Part shown: piece by piece, positions 56,636 to 64,000 of the stretch
Position numbering within the stretch: the first letter of the stretch is position 1
How the letters are laid out: each line of letters begins with the position of its first letter
Origin: Aquimarina pacifica
Lineage (GTDB): Bacteria; Bacteroidota; Bacteroidia; Flavobacteriales; Flavobacteriaceae
Assembly: GCF_000520955.1 (NCBI RefSeq)
Contig: NZ_JACC01000002.1
Coordinates: 124,001 to 188,000 of the forward strand
Length of the DNA: 64,000 bases
Reading direction: 5' to 3'
Notes under the pieces: model-generated
The model's database searches: none
What the model was told of the DNA's origin: nothing
Seen by the model: only the letters and a program-made list of their open reading frames with translations
Program-made: the position numbers and the translations under genes

Positions 56636-56643
56636 TAGTTTTG
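56636..56643 (+). promoter_or_regulatory. Candidate -7 element of ribD operon (TAGTTTTG)
   Basis: An exact TAnnTTTG match lies 19 bases before the GTG start at 56663. The -33 TTTG is not clear. Confidence 0.4.
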
Positions 56644-56662
56644 CAACTTTTACTACATTCAA

Positions 56663-57706
56663 GTGAAACAAAACGAAATCTACATTAAACGCTGCATAGA
56701 ATTAGCCAAGAATGGATTAGGGAGCACCTATCCCAATCCTCTAGTAGGAAGTGTCATCGTTTTAAATAATCGTATCATAGGAGAAGGATGGCACTATCAA
56801 GCTGGAAAGCCACATGCCGAAGTTAATGCTATTGAATCAGTGAAAGATTCATCTACCCTTAAAGACGCAACCATCTATGTAAGTCTAGAACCTTGCAGCC
56901 ATTTCGGAAAAACCCCTCCTTGCAGTGATTTAATAATTCAAAAAGGGATCAAAAAAGTAGTTATCGGAACTATCGATCCATTTGCCAAAGTATCAGGAAA
57001 CGGTATAAAAAAATTGATTAATGCCGGCTGTGATGTAACAGTGGGAGTTTTAGAAAAGGAATGCAAAGAACTTAATACCCGATTTTTCACTTTCCACACC
57101 CAAAAGCGACCATATATTATTTTAAAGTGGGCAGAAACAAAAGACGGGTATATTGCTCCAGTTTCTAAAGATAAGCGAGAACCCTTTTGGATTACAAATC
57201 CATACTCAAAACAAATAGTTCATAAATGGAGGTCCGAGGAGCAAGCTATTCTGGTTGGCAACAAAACAGTGGTATTAGATAACCCACAACTTACTGTTAG
57301 GAATTGGCACGGAAACCACCCTATCAGAGTAGTAATAGATAGATCGGGTATAATCCCAGATAATTCTGCAGTATTTGATCAGACTACAAAAACTATCATT
57401 ATTACTTCTAAAGAATCAACAAAAAAGAATACGAATACAATTATTTACGAGACAATAAATACTAAAGATAACCTCGCTGCCGAAGTATGTGAAATTCTTT
57501 ATAAACACAACATTCAATCCATAATTATCGAAGGAGGTACGCGCACCATCCTATCTTTTCTAAATGCGAATTTATGGGATGAATCAAGAGTTTTTGTGGG
57601 AAACTCTATATTTGGCGCTGGTACAAAAGCACCTGATATAAGTGGAAAACTAATATCAACTTCACAAATTATTAACGACACCTTATCGATATACCACAAT
57701 GATTAA
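56663..57706 (+). CDS. ribD: Bifunctional riboflavin biosynthesis protein RibD
   Basis: The 347-residue product starts with GTG. The N-terminal deaminase domain shows the zinc site: PHAEVNAI, then SLEPCSHFGKTPPCSDLI (Cys pair). The C-terminal reductase (about 145-347) has KRPYIILKWAETKDGYI and IIIEGGTRTILSFLNANLWDE. RibD deaminates and reduces the riboflavin precursor pyrimidine. It overlaps the HAD gene by 8 bases, the first of a tightly packed run of four genes. Confidence 0.95.
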   Translation: MKQNEIYIKRCIELAKNGLGSTYPNPLVGSVIVLNNRIIGEGWHYQAGKPHAEVNAIESVKDSSTLKDATIYVSLEPCSHFGKTPPCSDLIIQKGIKKVVIGTIDPFAKVSGNGIKKLINAGCDVTVGVLEKECKELNTRFFTFHTQKRPYIILKWAETKDGYIAPVSKDKREPFWITNPYSKQIVHKWRSEEQAILVGNKTVVLDNPQLTVRNWHGNHPIRVVIDRSGIIPDNSAVFDQTTKTIIITSKESTKKNTNTIIYETINTKDNLAAEVCEILYKHNIQSIIIEGGTRTILSFLNANLWDESRVFVGNSIFGAGTKAPDISGKLISTSQIINDTLSIYHND

Positions 57707-58310
57707 TACTATAATTTTTGATTTTGGAGATGTCTTCATAAATTTAGACAAAAGTGCTACAGAAAAAAGACTAACCCAGCTAGGGCTTAACAACCAACTT
57801 GCAAATCATCAAAAAAAAATTGATCAACAATATGAAGTTGGTAATATGACGACAACAGAATTCATAAAAAACTATCAAAAATTACTGCCAAATACTTCTG
57901 AAAAAGAAATTAAGAATGCATGGAATGCCATTTTATCAGATTTCCCTTTGCATCGTTTAGAATTCATAGAAAAACTTGCGGATGAAAAAAAATACAAATT
58001 AATTTTATTAAGCAACACAAATGAATTGCATATCGATTGGATAAAACAACATGTAGCATTTTATTCAAAATTCAAATCATGTTTTGATAGCTTTTATCTC
58101 TCTCATGAAATTAATTTAAGAAAACCTGATAGTAATATCTTCGAATTTGTTTTAAAACAACATCAATTAATACCTTCTGAAACTTTATTCATTGATGACA
58201 CAAAAGAAAATACCGATACTGCATCTAGTCTAGGAATACACACTTGGAATAACGATCCAAAAACCGACGATATCACAGAGTTATTCATTACCAAATCTGA
58301 TTTATTTTGA
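57699..58310 (+). CDS. HAD-superfamily hydrolase
   Basis: The 203-residue product has the HAD motifs: nucleophile loop IIFDFGDVFINL (motif I), LILLSNTNELH (motif II), a conserved Lys in LRKPDSNIFEFVL, and FIDDTKENTDTASSLGI (motif IV). It belongs to subfamily IA (with a helical cap), typical phosphatases. Substrate unknown. It begins 8 bases inside ribD and ends with a 4-base TTGA overlap with the next gene, so coupled translation is likely. Confidence 0.85.
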   Translation: MINTIIFDFGDVFINLDKSATEKRLTQLGLNNQLANHQKKIDQQYEVGNMTTTEFIKNYQKLLPNTSEKEIKNAWNAILSDFPLHRLEFIEKLADEKKYKLILLSNTNELHIDWIKQHVAFYSKFKSCFDSFYLSHEINLRKPDSNIFEFVLKQHQLIPSETLFIDDTKENTDTASSLGIHTWNNDPKTDDITELFITKSDLF

Positions 58311-59182
58311 TTTACTTATGTCTTAGCATTCTCTCCTCGAGCTTAATATTTGTTATTTTCAAATTATTCTCAAAATATAATATTGATACACTTCAAGCCA
58401 TAACTATCAACTACGTGGTAGCCTGTATTTCAGGAATCATAGCACACAACCATCCTGTTAACCTAAGTTTAATAATTAAAAAAGAGTGGTTTTTTGGTAC
58501 TCTAATAATGGGTATGATTTTTATTTCCATATTTAACTTAATGGCCATTACAACCCAAAAAAATGGACTTTCGGTTGCCGCAGTAGCCACCAAAATGAGT
58601 CTGATTATCCCAATTATATTCGGAATCATTATATACAATGAAAGTATCGGAATTATAAAAGCTACTGGAATTATCATTGCCCTAATCGCTGTATACCTTA
58701 CTTCTGTAAAAGAAACAGGAAAAAGCACGCTTACTAAGAAAAATTTCATTTTCCCAGTACTAGTATTTGTAGGAAGTGGTATCATAGATACCTCTCTCAA
58801 GTTTCTTGAAACAAGGTATGTTAGTAAAGATGATGTTTCTATATTTTCTTCAACCATTTTTGGATTCGCGGGGATGACCGGAATTTGTTTACTCCTATAT
58901 AAATCCATTCGAGGAACCCTCTCAATATCTGTAAAAAATATTATTGCGGGTATCATTCTGGGAGTCCCCAATTATTTTTCGATTTACTTTTTGATAAAAG
59001 CATTACGATATGAAGAAATGGATAGCTCTACACTATTCACAATCAACAACGTAACAATCCTTCTAGTATCAACTCTAACAGGAATTATATTTTTCAAAGA
59101 AAGATTAACCCACAAAAACTGGATAGGTATCGTTTTAGCTATAATTAGTATTACCTTAGTTGCATTTTCTATACAAATCTAA
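58307..59182 (+). CDS. EamA-family (DMT superfamily) transporter
   Basis: The 291-residue product has ten hydrophobic helices in two repeated halves, as in EamA drug/metabolite exporters (for example LVACISGIIAHNHP, LAVYLTSVKE, TLFTINNVTILLVSTLTGIIFFKERLTHKNWIGIVLAII at the second half). The start is TTG at 58307, using the TTGA overlap with the HAD gene stop; no nearby ATG fits the first helix. The substrate is unknown. Confidence 0.85.
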   Translation: MIYLCLSILSSSLIFVIFKLFSKYNIDTLQAITINYVVACISGIIAHNHPVNLSLIIKKEWFFGTLIMGMIFISIFNLMAITTQKNGLSVAAVATKMSLIIPIIFGIIIYNESIGIIKATGIIIALIAVYLTSVKETGKSTLTKKNFIFPVLVFVGSGIIDTSLKFLETRYVSKDDVSIFSSTIFGFAGMTGICLLLYKSIRGTLSISVKNIIAGIILGVPNYFSIYFLIKALRYEEMDSSTLFTINNVTILLVSTLTGIIFFKERLTHKNWIGIVLAIISITLVAFSIQI

Positions 59183-59187
59183 ATTAG

Positions 59188-59802
59188 TTGGACTCAAACG
59201 ACTTATACTACACAATTGAAAAACCAGGAGAAGAAATTCTTTATAAAGATAAAAACAGTAAGTTTTTTGGATACACGTTTCCTATCACCAAAGAAGAAGA
59301 TGCAAAAACAATTATTGAACATCTAAAAAAACAACATCATAGCGCAAGACATTGGTGCTATGCTTGGCAATTAGGAATAGAAAACATAAAGTATAGGGCA
59401 AATGATGATGGAGAACCCTCTAATTCGGCAGGACAACCTATTTATGGTCAAATCCAATCTTTTGATGTGACAAATATACTTGTTGTTGTAGTCCGTTACT
59501 TTGGTGGTGTAAAGCTGGGCGTAGGAGGATTAATTAGTGCATACAAAAACGCGGCACAATTAGCTTTAAACGAATCTATAATTGTTCAAAAAACAATTAA
59601 TATCGATTTTCTTATCATTTTTGAATATAAGAATATGAACAAAGTAATGCGTATTATCAAAGAAAATAAACTCAACATTACCAAACAAGAATTAGAATTA
59701 AGTTGCAAAATTTACATTTCTGTAAGAAAAAAGATTGCGGATAAAATAAAAGAAGTTTTCTATACGTTGTATGAAGTAGAAGTAAAAGAAGTAAGGGGTT
59801 AA
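59188..59802 (+). CDS. YigZ/IMPACT family protein
   Basis: The 204-residue product has the IMPACT domain block (about 18-125): KFFGYTFPITKEEDAKTIIE, HHSARHWCYAWQLG, ANDDGEPSNSAGQPIYGQI, VVVRYFGGVKLGVGGLISAYKNAA. The C-terminal ACT-like part (about 130-204) follows. Its start is TTG at 59188, 5 bases after the EamA stop. The family binds RNA or ribosomal partners; exact role is uncertain. It ends with a 4-base overlap of the convergent thioesterase gene. Confidence 0.9.
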   Translation: MDSNDLYYTIEKPGEEILYKDKNSKFFGYTFPITKEEDAKTIIEHLKKQHHSARHWCYAWQLGIENIKYRANDDGEPSNSAGQPIYGQIQSFDVTNILVVVVRYFGGVKLGVGGLISAYKNAAQLALNESIIVQKTINIDFLIIFEYKNMNKVMRIIKENKLNITKQELELSCKIYISVRKKIADKIKEVFYTLYEVEVKEVRG

Positions 59803-60203
59803 TCACTTTGAATTTTATCAAGTAAGTAAGAAGGGCATTTTATAGGTTTTCTGGTTTTTCCATCGACAAACACCAATGTTGCCGATGCGATTGTCAACAA
59901 CTCTTTATCAGAATTAAAAATTTCGAAGTCAAAAATTATTTTGACAGAAGGAATTTTTCTCAAGGAAGTTTTAACAATCAATTGGTCGTCAAAGAAGGCA
60001 GATTTATTAAATTTGAAATCTAAGGCATAAACTGGAAGAATTATACCATTCTCTTCCATCGATTTATATGAGATTCCTAATTGAGCCAACCACTCAATTC
60101 GAGCCACCTCTAAGTATTGTGCGTAGTTTCCGTGATGAACTACACCCATTTGATCGGTTTCAGAGTATCGAACTTTGATTACTGTTTCTGATGTTAAAAT
60201 CAT
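59799..60203 (-). CDS. Acyl-CoA thioesterase, hotdog fold (YbgC/4HBT type)
   Basis: The 134-residue product has the YbgC/4-hydroxybenzoyl-CoA thioesterase pattern: VRYSETDQMGVVHHGNYAQYLEVARIEWLAQ, with the catalytic Asp in ETDQMG, and DFKFNKSAFFDDQLIVKT, then ATLVFVDGKTRKPIK. It hydrolyses acyl-CoA thioesters. It is convergent with the YigZ gene and divergent from dnaA. Confidence 0.92.
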   Translation of the reverse strand: MILTSETVIKVRYSETDQMGVVHHGNYAQYLEVARIEWLAQLGISYKSMEENGIILPVYALDFKFNKSAFFDDQLIVKTSLRKIPSVKIIFDFEIFNSDKELLTIASATLVFVDGKTRKPIKCPSYLLDKIQSD

Positions 60204-60398
60204 AAAAAAATTAAATTAACTAATATTTATTTTTAAAAAGTTTGGACAACTTGGTAAAGGATGCGAAAAAAAAAGTTAATATTCAACCCCCTTAGCGTTT
60301 TTTTTTTACATTTTTTGTTCACATATTTGTCAAACAAAATAGTAAGGAATTTTTCAATAAAATATTTTTTCTAACGAAAAAACAATTCAACCACTAGA

Positions 60399-61826
60399 AT
60401 GAACGTAAATGCGCAATCTGTTTGGGACAATTGTCTATCTTTCATAGAAGACAACATTACTCCTCAAGCTTATAAAACATGGTTTGAACCAATCAAAGCC
60501 GTAAAGCTTACCGATGGCGCGTTAAGCATTCAGGTACCTAGTAAATTCTTTTATGAATGGCTAGAAGAGCACTATGTAAATCTTCTTAAAGTTTCGCTTG
60601 TACGCGAACTAGGAGAAAGTGCAAAATTGGTATATGTTATCAAAATGGAAAACACCTATGGTAACAAAAAACCATTTACAGAAAAAATACCAAGTGCTAA
60701 TCGCTCTGTAGTCAACTCACAAGAGGTTGATGTTCCTATCAAAAGTAAAAACCCTGAACTAAAGAATCCTTTTGTAATCCCTGGTATCAGAAACGTAAAA
60801 ATTGAATCTCAACTTAACCCAAGTTATAATTTCGAGAATTTTCTAGAAGGTGATTCAAATAGGCTTGCACGTTCCGCAGGAATGGCGGTAGCCAATAAAC
60901 CAGGTGGAACATCTTTTAATCCACTTCTTATTTTTGGAGGAGTAGGCTTAGGAAAAACACATTTGGCGCACGCAATAGGTGTTAACATCAAGGATAATTA
61001 TCCAGAAAAAACAGTTCTTTATATTTCTGCGGAAAAATTTACCCAACAATATATAGAATCGGTAAAAAAGAATAACAGAAATGATTTTATTCATTTCTAT
61101 CAAATCATAGATGTACTTATTGTCGATGACATACAGTTACTATCAGGAAAAGCAGGAACTCAAGACGTATTCTTTCATATTTTCAACCACCTTCACCAAA
61201 ATGGTAAGCAAGTAATACTTACTAGTGATAAAGCCCCAGTAGATATGCAAGACATAGAACAAAGGTTGCTATCTAGATTTAAATGGGGATTGTCTGCTGA
61301 GTTACACCAACCAGATTTCGAAACTCGAATTTCTATAATTAAAAATAAGCTATATCGTGATGGTGTAGAAATGCCAGAAGATATCGTAGAGTTTCTTGCA
61401 AACAATATCAAAACAAATATCAGAGAATTAGAAGGTGCCATTATATCATTAATTGCTCACTCCTCATTCAACAAGAAAGACATTACTATAGATCTTGCCA
61501 AAACAATAGTAGATAATTACGTAAAGAATACTAAACGTGAGGTATCTATAGATTATATCCAAAAAGTGGTAAGTGATTATTTCCAGATGGATGTAGAAAC
61601 ACTGCAATCAAAAACAAGAAAACGTCACATTGTACAAGCAAGACAATTAGCCATGTTCTTTGCTAAAAAATTAACCAAAGCTTCTTTAGCAAGTATCGGT
61701 ACTCAAATAGGAAAAAGAGATCATGCAACAGTTTTGCACGCATGTAAAACTGTAGACAACTTATCATCTACAGACAAACAATTCAGAAAGTACGTAGAAG
61801 ATCTTGGCAAAAAACTCACACTGTAA
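60399..61826 (+). CDS. dnaA: Chromosomal replication initiator DnaA
   Basis: The 475-residue product is complete: N-terminal domain I (about 5-80), AAA+ core with Walker A GGVGLGKTHLAHAIG and Walker B VLIVDDIQLLSGK, sensor motifs, and a C-terminal DNA-binding domain with KRDHATVLHACKTVDN (DnaA-box recognition). It opens the replication origin. It is not followed by dnaN here but by a phosphatase gene. The 195 bases before it show no convincing DnaA boxes, so no origin call is made. Confidence 0.97.
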   Translation: MNVNAQSVWDNCLSFIEDNITPQAYKTWFEPIKAVKLTDGALSIQVPSKFFYEWLEEHYVNLLKVSLVRELGESAKLVYVIKMENTYGNKKPFTEKIPSANRSVVNSQEVDVPIKSKNPELKNPFVIPGIRNVKIESQLNPSYNFENFLEGDSNRLARSAGMAVANKPGGTSFNPLLIFGGVGLGKTHLAHAIGVNIKDNYPEKTVLYISAEKFTQQYIESVKKNNRNDFIHFYQIIDVLIVDDIQLLSGKAGTQDVFFHIFNHLHQNGKQVILTSDKAPVDMQDIEQRLLSRFKWGLSAELHQPDFETRISIIKNKLYRDGVEMPEDIVEFLANNIKTNIRELEGAIISLIAHSSFNKKDITIDLAKTIVDNYVKNTKREVSIDYIQKVVSDYFQMDVETLQSKTRKRHIVQARQLAMFFAKKLTKASLASIGTQIGKRDHATVLHACKTVDNLSSTDKQFRKYVEDLGKKLTL

Positions 61827-61947
61827 AAGGCAGGTTTTTTACACCCCGTAACAGTCCAAAGTTAACATCACTAGAAACACAACATTGATGTAAAATGTCA
61901 TTATTGTCGATTTTGAGACTCTTATACAACTCAAAAAAGATACTTAT

Positions 61948-62424
61948 ATGAAAACGAAAATCTTAATGGTATGCCTTGGAAATATTTGTAGATCTCCATT
62001 AGCAGAAGGCATTCTAAAATCAAAACTATCCGCCAAAGAATATACCGTAGAGTCATGCGGAACCGGTGGTTATCATATTGGCAGCAAACCCGACAGTCGA
62101 TCAATTGCAATTGCAAAAAAACACGCTATTGACATTACTGATCAAAGAGCTGCCCAATTCGACACTAGCAACTTTAAATTATATGACTACATATACGTTA
62201 TGGACCACAGCAACTATGAAAACATAATAAAGCTTGCCACAAATAACCAAGAAGAAAGCAAGGTACATTATATTCTTAACGAACTTTACCCCAATAGCAA
62301 TGCCGAAGTTCCTGACCCATATTACGGCGGAGACCAAGGTTTTGAAAATGTATACCAAATGCTAGACAAAGCTTGCGATAAAATTGCAGAAAAACTAAAT
62401 ACTCAAAATAAAAAAACATCATAA
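61948..62424 (+). CDS. Low-molecular-weight protein-tyrosine phosphatase
   Basis: The 158-residue product has the P-loop VCLGNICRSPLAEG (C-x5-R-S) right after the start and the acid loop EVPDPYYGGDQGFENVY. It hydrolyses phosphotyrosine. The family member is often linked to capsule export control or arsenate reduction, but no such gene is adjacent. It lies 121 bases after dnaA. Confidence 0.93.
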   Translation: MKTKILMVCLGNICRSPLAEGILKSKLSAKEYTVESCGTGGYHIGSKPDSRSIAIAKKHAIDITDQRAAQFDTSNFKLYDYIYVMDHSNYENIIKLATNNQEESKVHYILNELYPNSNAEVPDPYYGGDQGFENVYQMLDKACDKIAEKLNTQNKKTS

Positions 62425-62647
62425 AACCAATATCGTAGAACTAAAAAATCGTTATGAGCAATAACCAGACTTTTACCGAAAATAATAATACCTCAAAAAG
62501 AACAATAAAAAAAATAGTGTTATTTTAGTAGACACCAAGATCCAATAATCAAAATATTACACGTAAAGAAGGTCTTGTTTTTAAGCAATCAAAAACAATA
62601 GACAAATACCATAAATAACCAAACTAAAAAAACCAGCTATATAGCCA

Positions 62648-63376
62648 ATGGATACTAAACCCCTAGAAACCAAAGGAAGATTATACTTAATACCTACACG
62701 ATTAGGTGATGATGTACCCTTAGAAGTACTACCTATATCCATAAAAAAAGTACTAGAGCAGGTTAATCATTATATTGTAGAAAACGAAAAACAAGCTAGA
62801 CGATTCATTAAAAAAGTAAGCCCTAGCAAATCACAGCGATCCCTAGTCATATATACCGTCAATAAATACACAGATATTGCCGAAATCCCTAGTTTCCTTA
62901 CCCCCTGTCTTAACGGAGAGTCCATTGGCCTGTTATCAGATGCCGGATGCCCAGGAATTGCAGATCCAGGTGCAGAAGTTGTAAAAATTGCACACGAAAA
63001 AGATATACTAGTAACCCCGCTCGTTGGACCTTCATCTATACTACTAGCAATGATGAGTAGCGGAATGAATGGTCAAAGTTTTACTTTCAACGGATACTTA
63101 CCTATTGACAAGGCAGAAAGAAAATCAACTATAAAACAACTTGAAAGAGTTTCTTTTGAGAAAAAACAGGCGCAGATTTTTATAGAAACCCCATATAGAA
63201 ATGACAAAATGCTTAGCGACCTTAAAGCTATATTACACCCTAACACACGTTTATGTGTTGCATGTGACATAACACTAACCACAGAATACATTAAAACCAA
63301 AACTATCACAGAATGGAAAAACGAAGATGTAAGTCTACATAAGAGACCAGCCATTTACATTATTCAAAAAGATTAA
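62648..63376 (+). CDS. RsmI-like SAM-dependent (tetrapyrrole-type) methyltransferase
   Basis: The 242-residue product has the tetrapyrrole methylase fold of RsmI (16S rRNA C1402 ribose methyltransferase): GRLYLIPTRLGDDVPLEVLP, VENEKQARRFIKK, GLLSDAGCPGIADPGAEVV and PLVGPSSILLAMMSSGMNG. Bacteroidetes copies are shorter than proteobacterial RsmI and lack its C-terminal extension, so the exact target is not certain. A 223-base gap before it holds only a possible 24-codon frame. Confidence 0.82.
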   Translation: MDTKPLETKGRLYLIPTRLGDDVPLEVLPISIKKVLEQVNHYIVENEKQARRFIKKVSPSKSQRSLVIYTVNKYTDIAEIPSFLTPCLNGESIGLLSDAGCPGIADPGAEVVKIAHEKDILVTPLVGPSSILLAMMSSGMNGQSFTFNGYLPIDKAERKSTIKQLERVSFEKKQAQIFIETPYRNDKMLSDLKAILHPNTRLCVACDITLTTEYIKTKTITEWKNEDVSLHKRPAIYIIQKD

Positions 63377-63442
63377 AAATCGCAAAAATATATGTAAAAT
63401 GTAATACTATACTACACCTAAAAAAAAAAAAAAAAACATTTA

Positions 63443-64000
63443 TTAAAGATATTTTTTATTCACCTTAGCTTTTCTGTTAGGAACAACAAAAGAAGTATCA
63501 TATCCACCGAAGCGCTTCATGTAGTATCGAATTGTTGTTCCGAATGCATCAGCAAACCCATCAACACCTCCGCTACGTAAGTATCTTTTTACTGCTCCAG
63601 GACCGGATAAATGTGCAGCAGCCAAAATACCTGACTCTGTAACCTCTACACCATTCATTGTTTTTCCAACGAACCACTCAATATCTCGACGTAAAACCCA
63701 TTTGTTTCTAGACAAGTAAGCATAAAAAGCCTCTTCTTGCAATTCTGGATTATCAAGAAACTCATTTCTTTTTACACCCTCAACACCGATTAAATCCAAA
63801 GTACCTCTACCAAACTGATACTTACCCATGTAACCAAACTGGTTTACAACGCCGTAATCACCACGAGATTCTTTAAAAGCTAATGCCTCTTTAAAACCAA
63901 CATAAGACTTACCAAGAGACACAGAAAAAAAGTTTCTTTCTACTGTTTCATCTTCAATCTCATTAAAATTAGGAGCTATATAATGCAAATCTAACCCTTC
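63443..64000 (-). CDS. Lysozyme-like peptidoglycan-active protein (partial, 5' end outside window)
   Basis: The frame is open to the right edge, giving EGLDLHYIAPNFNEI before the first possible starts, so the N-terminus is missing. The visible 186 codons contain GFKEALAFKESRGDYGVVNQFGYMGKYQFGRGTLDLIGV and a later HLSGPGAVKRYLRSGG, which look like a transglycosylase/lysozyme-type fold; the Glu in FKESRGD is a candidate catalytic acid. It probably cuts or binds peptidoglycan in the periplasm. It converges with the RsmI-like gene across a run of 17 A at 63420-63436. Confidence 0.7.
   Translation of the reverse strand, partial: EGLDLHYIAPNFNEIEDETVERNFFSVSLGKSYVGFKEALAFKESRGDYGVVNQFGYMGKYQFGRGTLDLIGVEGVKRNEFLDNPELQEEAFYAYLSRNKWVLRRDIEWFVGKTMNGVEVTESGILAAAHLSGPGAVKRYLRSGGVDGFADAFGTTIRYYMKRFGGYDTSFVVPNRKAKVNKKYL

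Noticed and set aside
60204..60398. Replication origin next to dnaA
   Set aside because: No DnaA boxes or AT-rich unwinding repeats could be identified with confidence.
62454..62528. A 24-codon + strand frame (MSNNQTFTENNN then KRTIKKIVLF) before the RsmI-like gene
   Set aside because: Too short to support, no ribosome site or conservation visible; the gap is AT-rich and such frames are expected by chance.

Overview
The window looks like the chromosome of a marine member of the Flavobacteriaceae (Bacteroidetes). The DNA is AT-rich. Promoters fit the Bacteroidetes pattern (TTTG, about 18-19 bases, TAnnTTTG). There are T9SS sorting-domain and PorD-type proteins, a bamD-rpoZ-coaBC-porD-recN operon, DUF2652, DUF6913 and DUF4280 families, and a type VI secretion system (T6SS) of the Bacteroidetes-only subtype iii. 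An Aquimarina-like genus is my guess from overall protein style, not proven. I saw no tRNA, rRNA, CRISPR array, transposase or integrase.

Layout. 1-20.1 kb is accessory and envelope material: the start of a family 4 glycosyltransferase, a beta-helix lipoprotein, a VOC protein, a Crp/Fnr regulator with a PhlG-like lipoprotein, two paralogous envelope proteins beside an HxlR regulator, an HGSNAT-like acyltransferase, a transglutaminase-like protein, a 1053-residue T9SS cargo (ThuA, DUF1080 and three exact-period beta-trefoil-like repeats), a DUF2652 protein, a LamG-like secreted protein and an M61 peptidase.

20.2-42.4 kb is the T6SSiii island. Two operons diverge from about 25.2-25.36 kb. Leftward are tssE, tssF, a PKD-domain membrane protein (probable tssP), tssK and tssO. 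Rightward are an NlpC/P60 lipoprotein, tssG and tssN. Then come two tube proteins (TssD/Hcp), unrecognised envelope proteins, a possible cargo protein, vgrG, an unrecognised gene fixed between vgrG and a DUF4280 PAAR-like tip gene, and a 923-residue protein with an OmpA peptidoglycan-binding domain but no signal peptide. A small lipoprotein follows it, so the two form a candidate effector-immunity pair. A GIDE-like/LemA membrane cassette ends the island. Sheath genes (tssB, tssC), the ClpV ATPase, tssQ and tssR are not in the window, so the system is split or incomplete.

42.4-64 kb is mostly core functions: recN, porD, coaBC, rpoZ, bamD, a Kir-type channel, dapA, two YhhN-like membrane proteins, ligA, a LOG-family protein, prmC, a GNAT, ribD with a tightly packed downstream run (HAD, EamA, YigZ), a thioesterase, dnaA, a low-molecular-weight phosphatase, an RsmI-like methyltransferase and the end of a lysozyme-like protein.

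How they work together. TssE/F/G/K form the baseplate, TssN/O/P the subtype-iii trans-envelope complex, TssD the tube, and VgrG plus PAAR the spike. The genes after vgrG probably load and supply the toxin that this machine injects into competitors. Functions are assigned from motifs and family memory only; no search was run.
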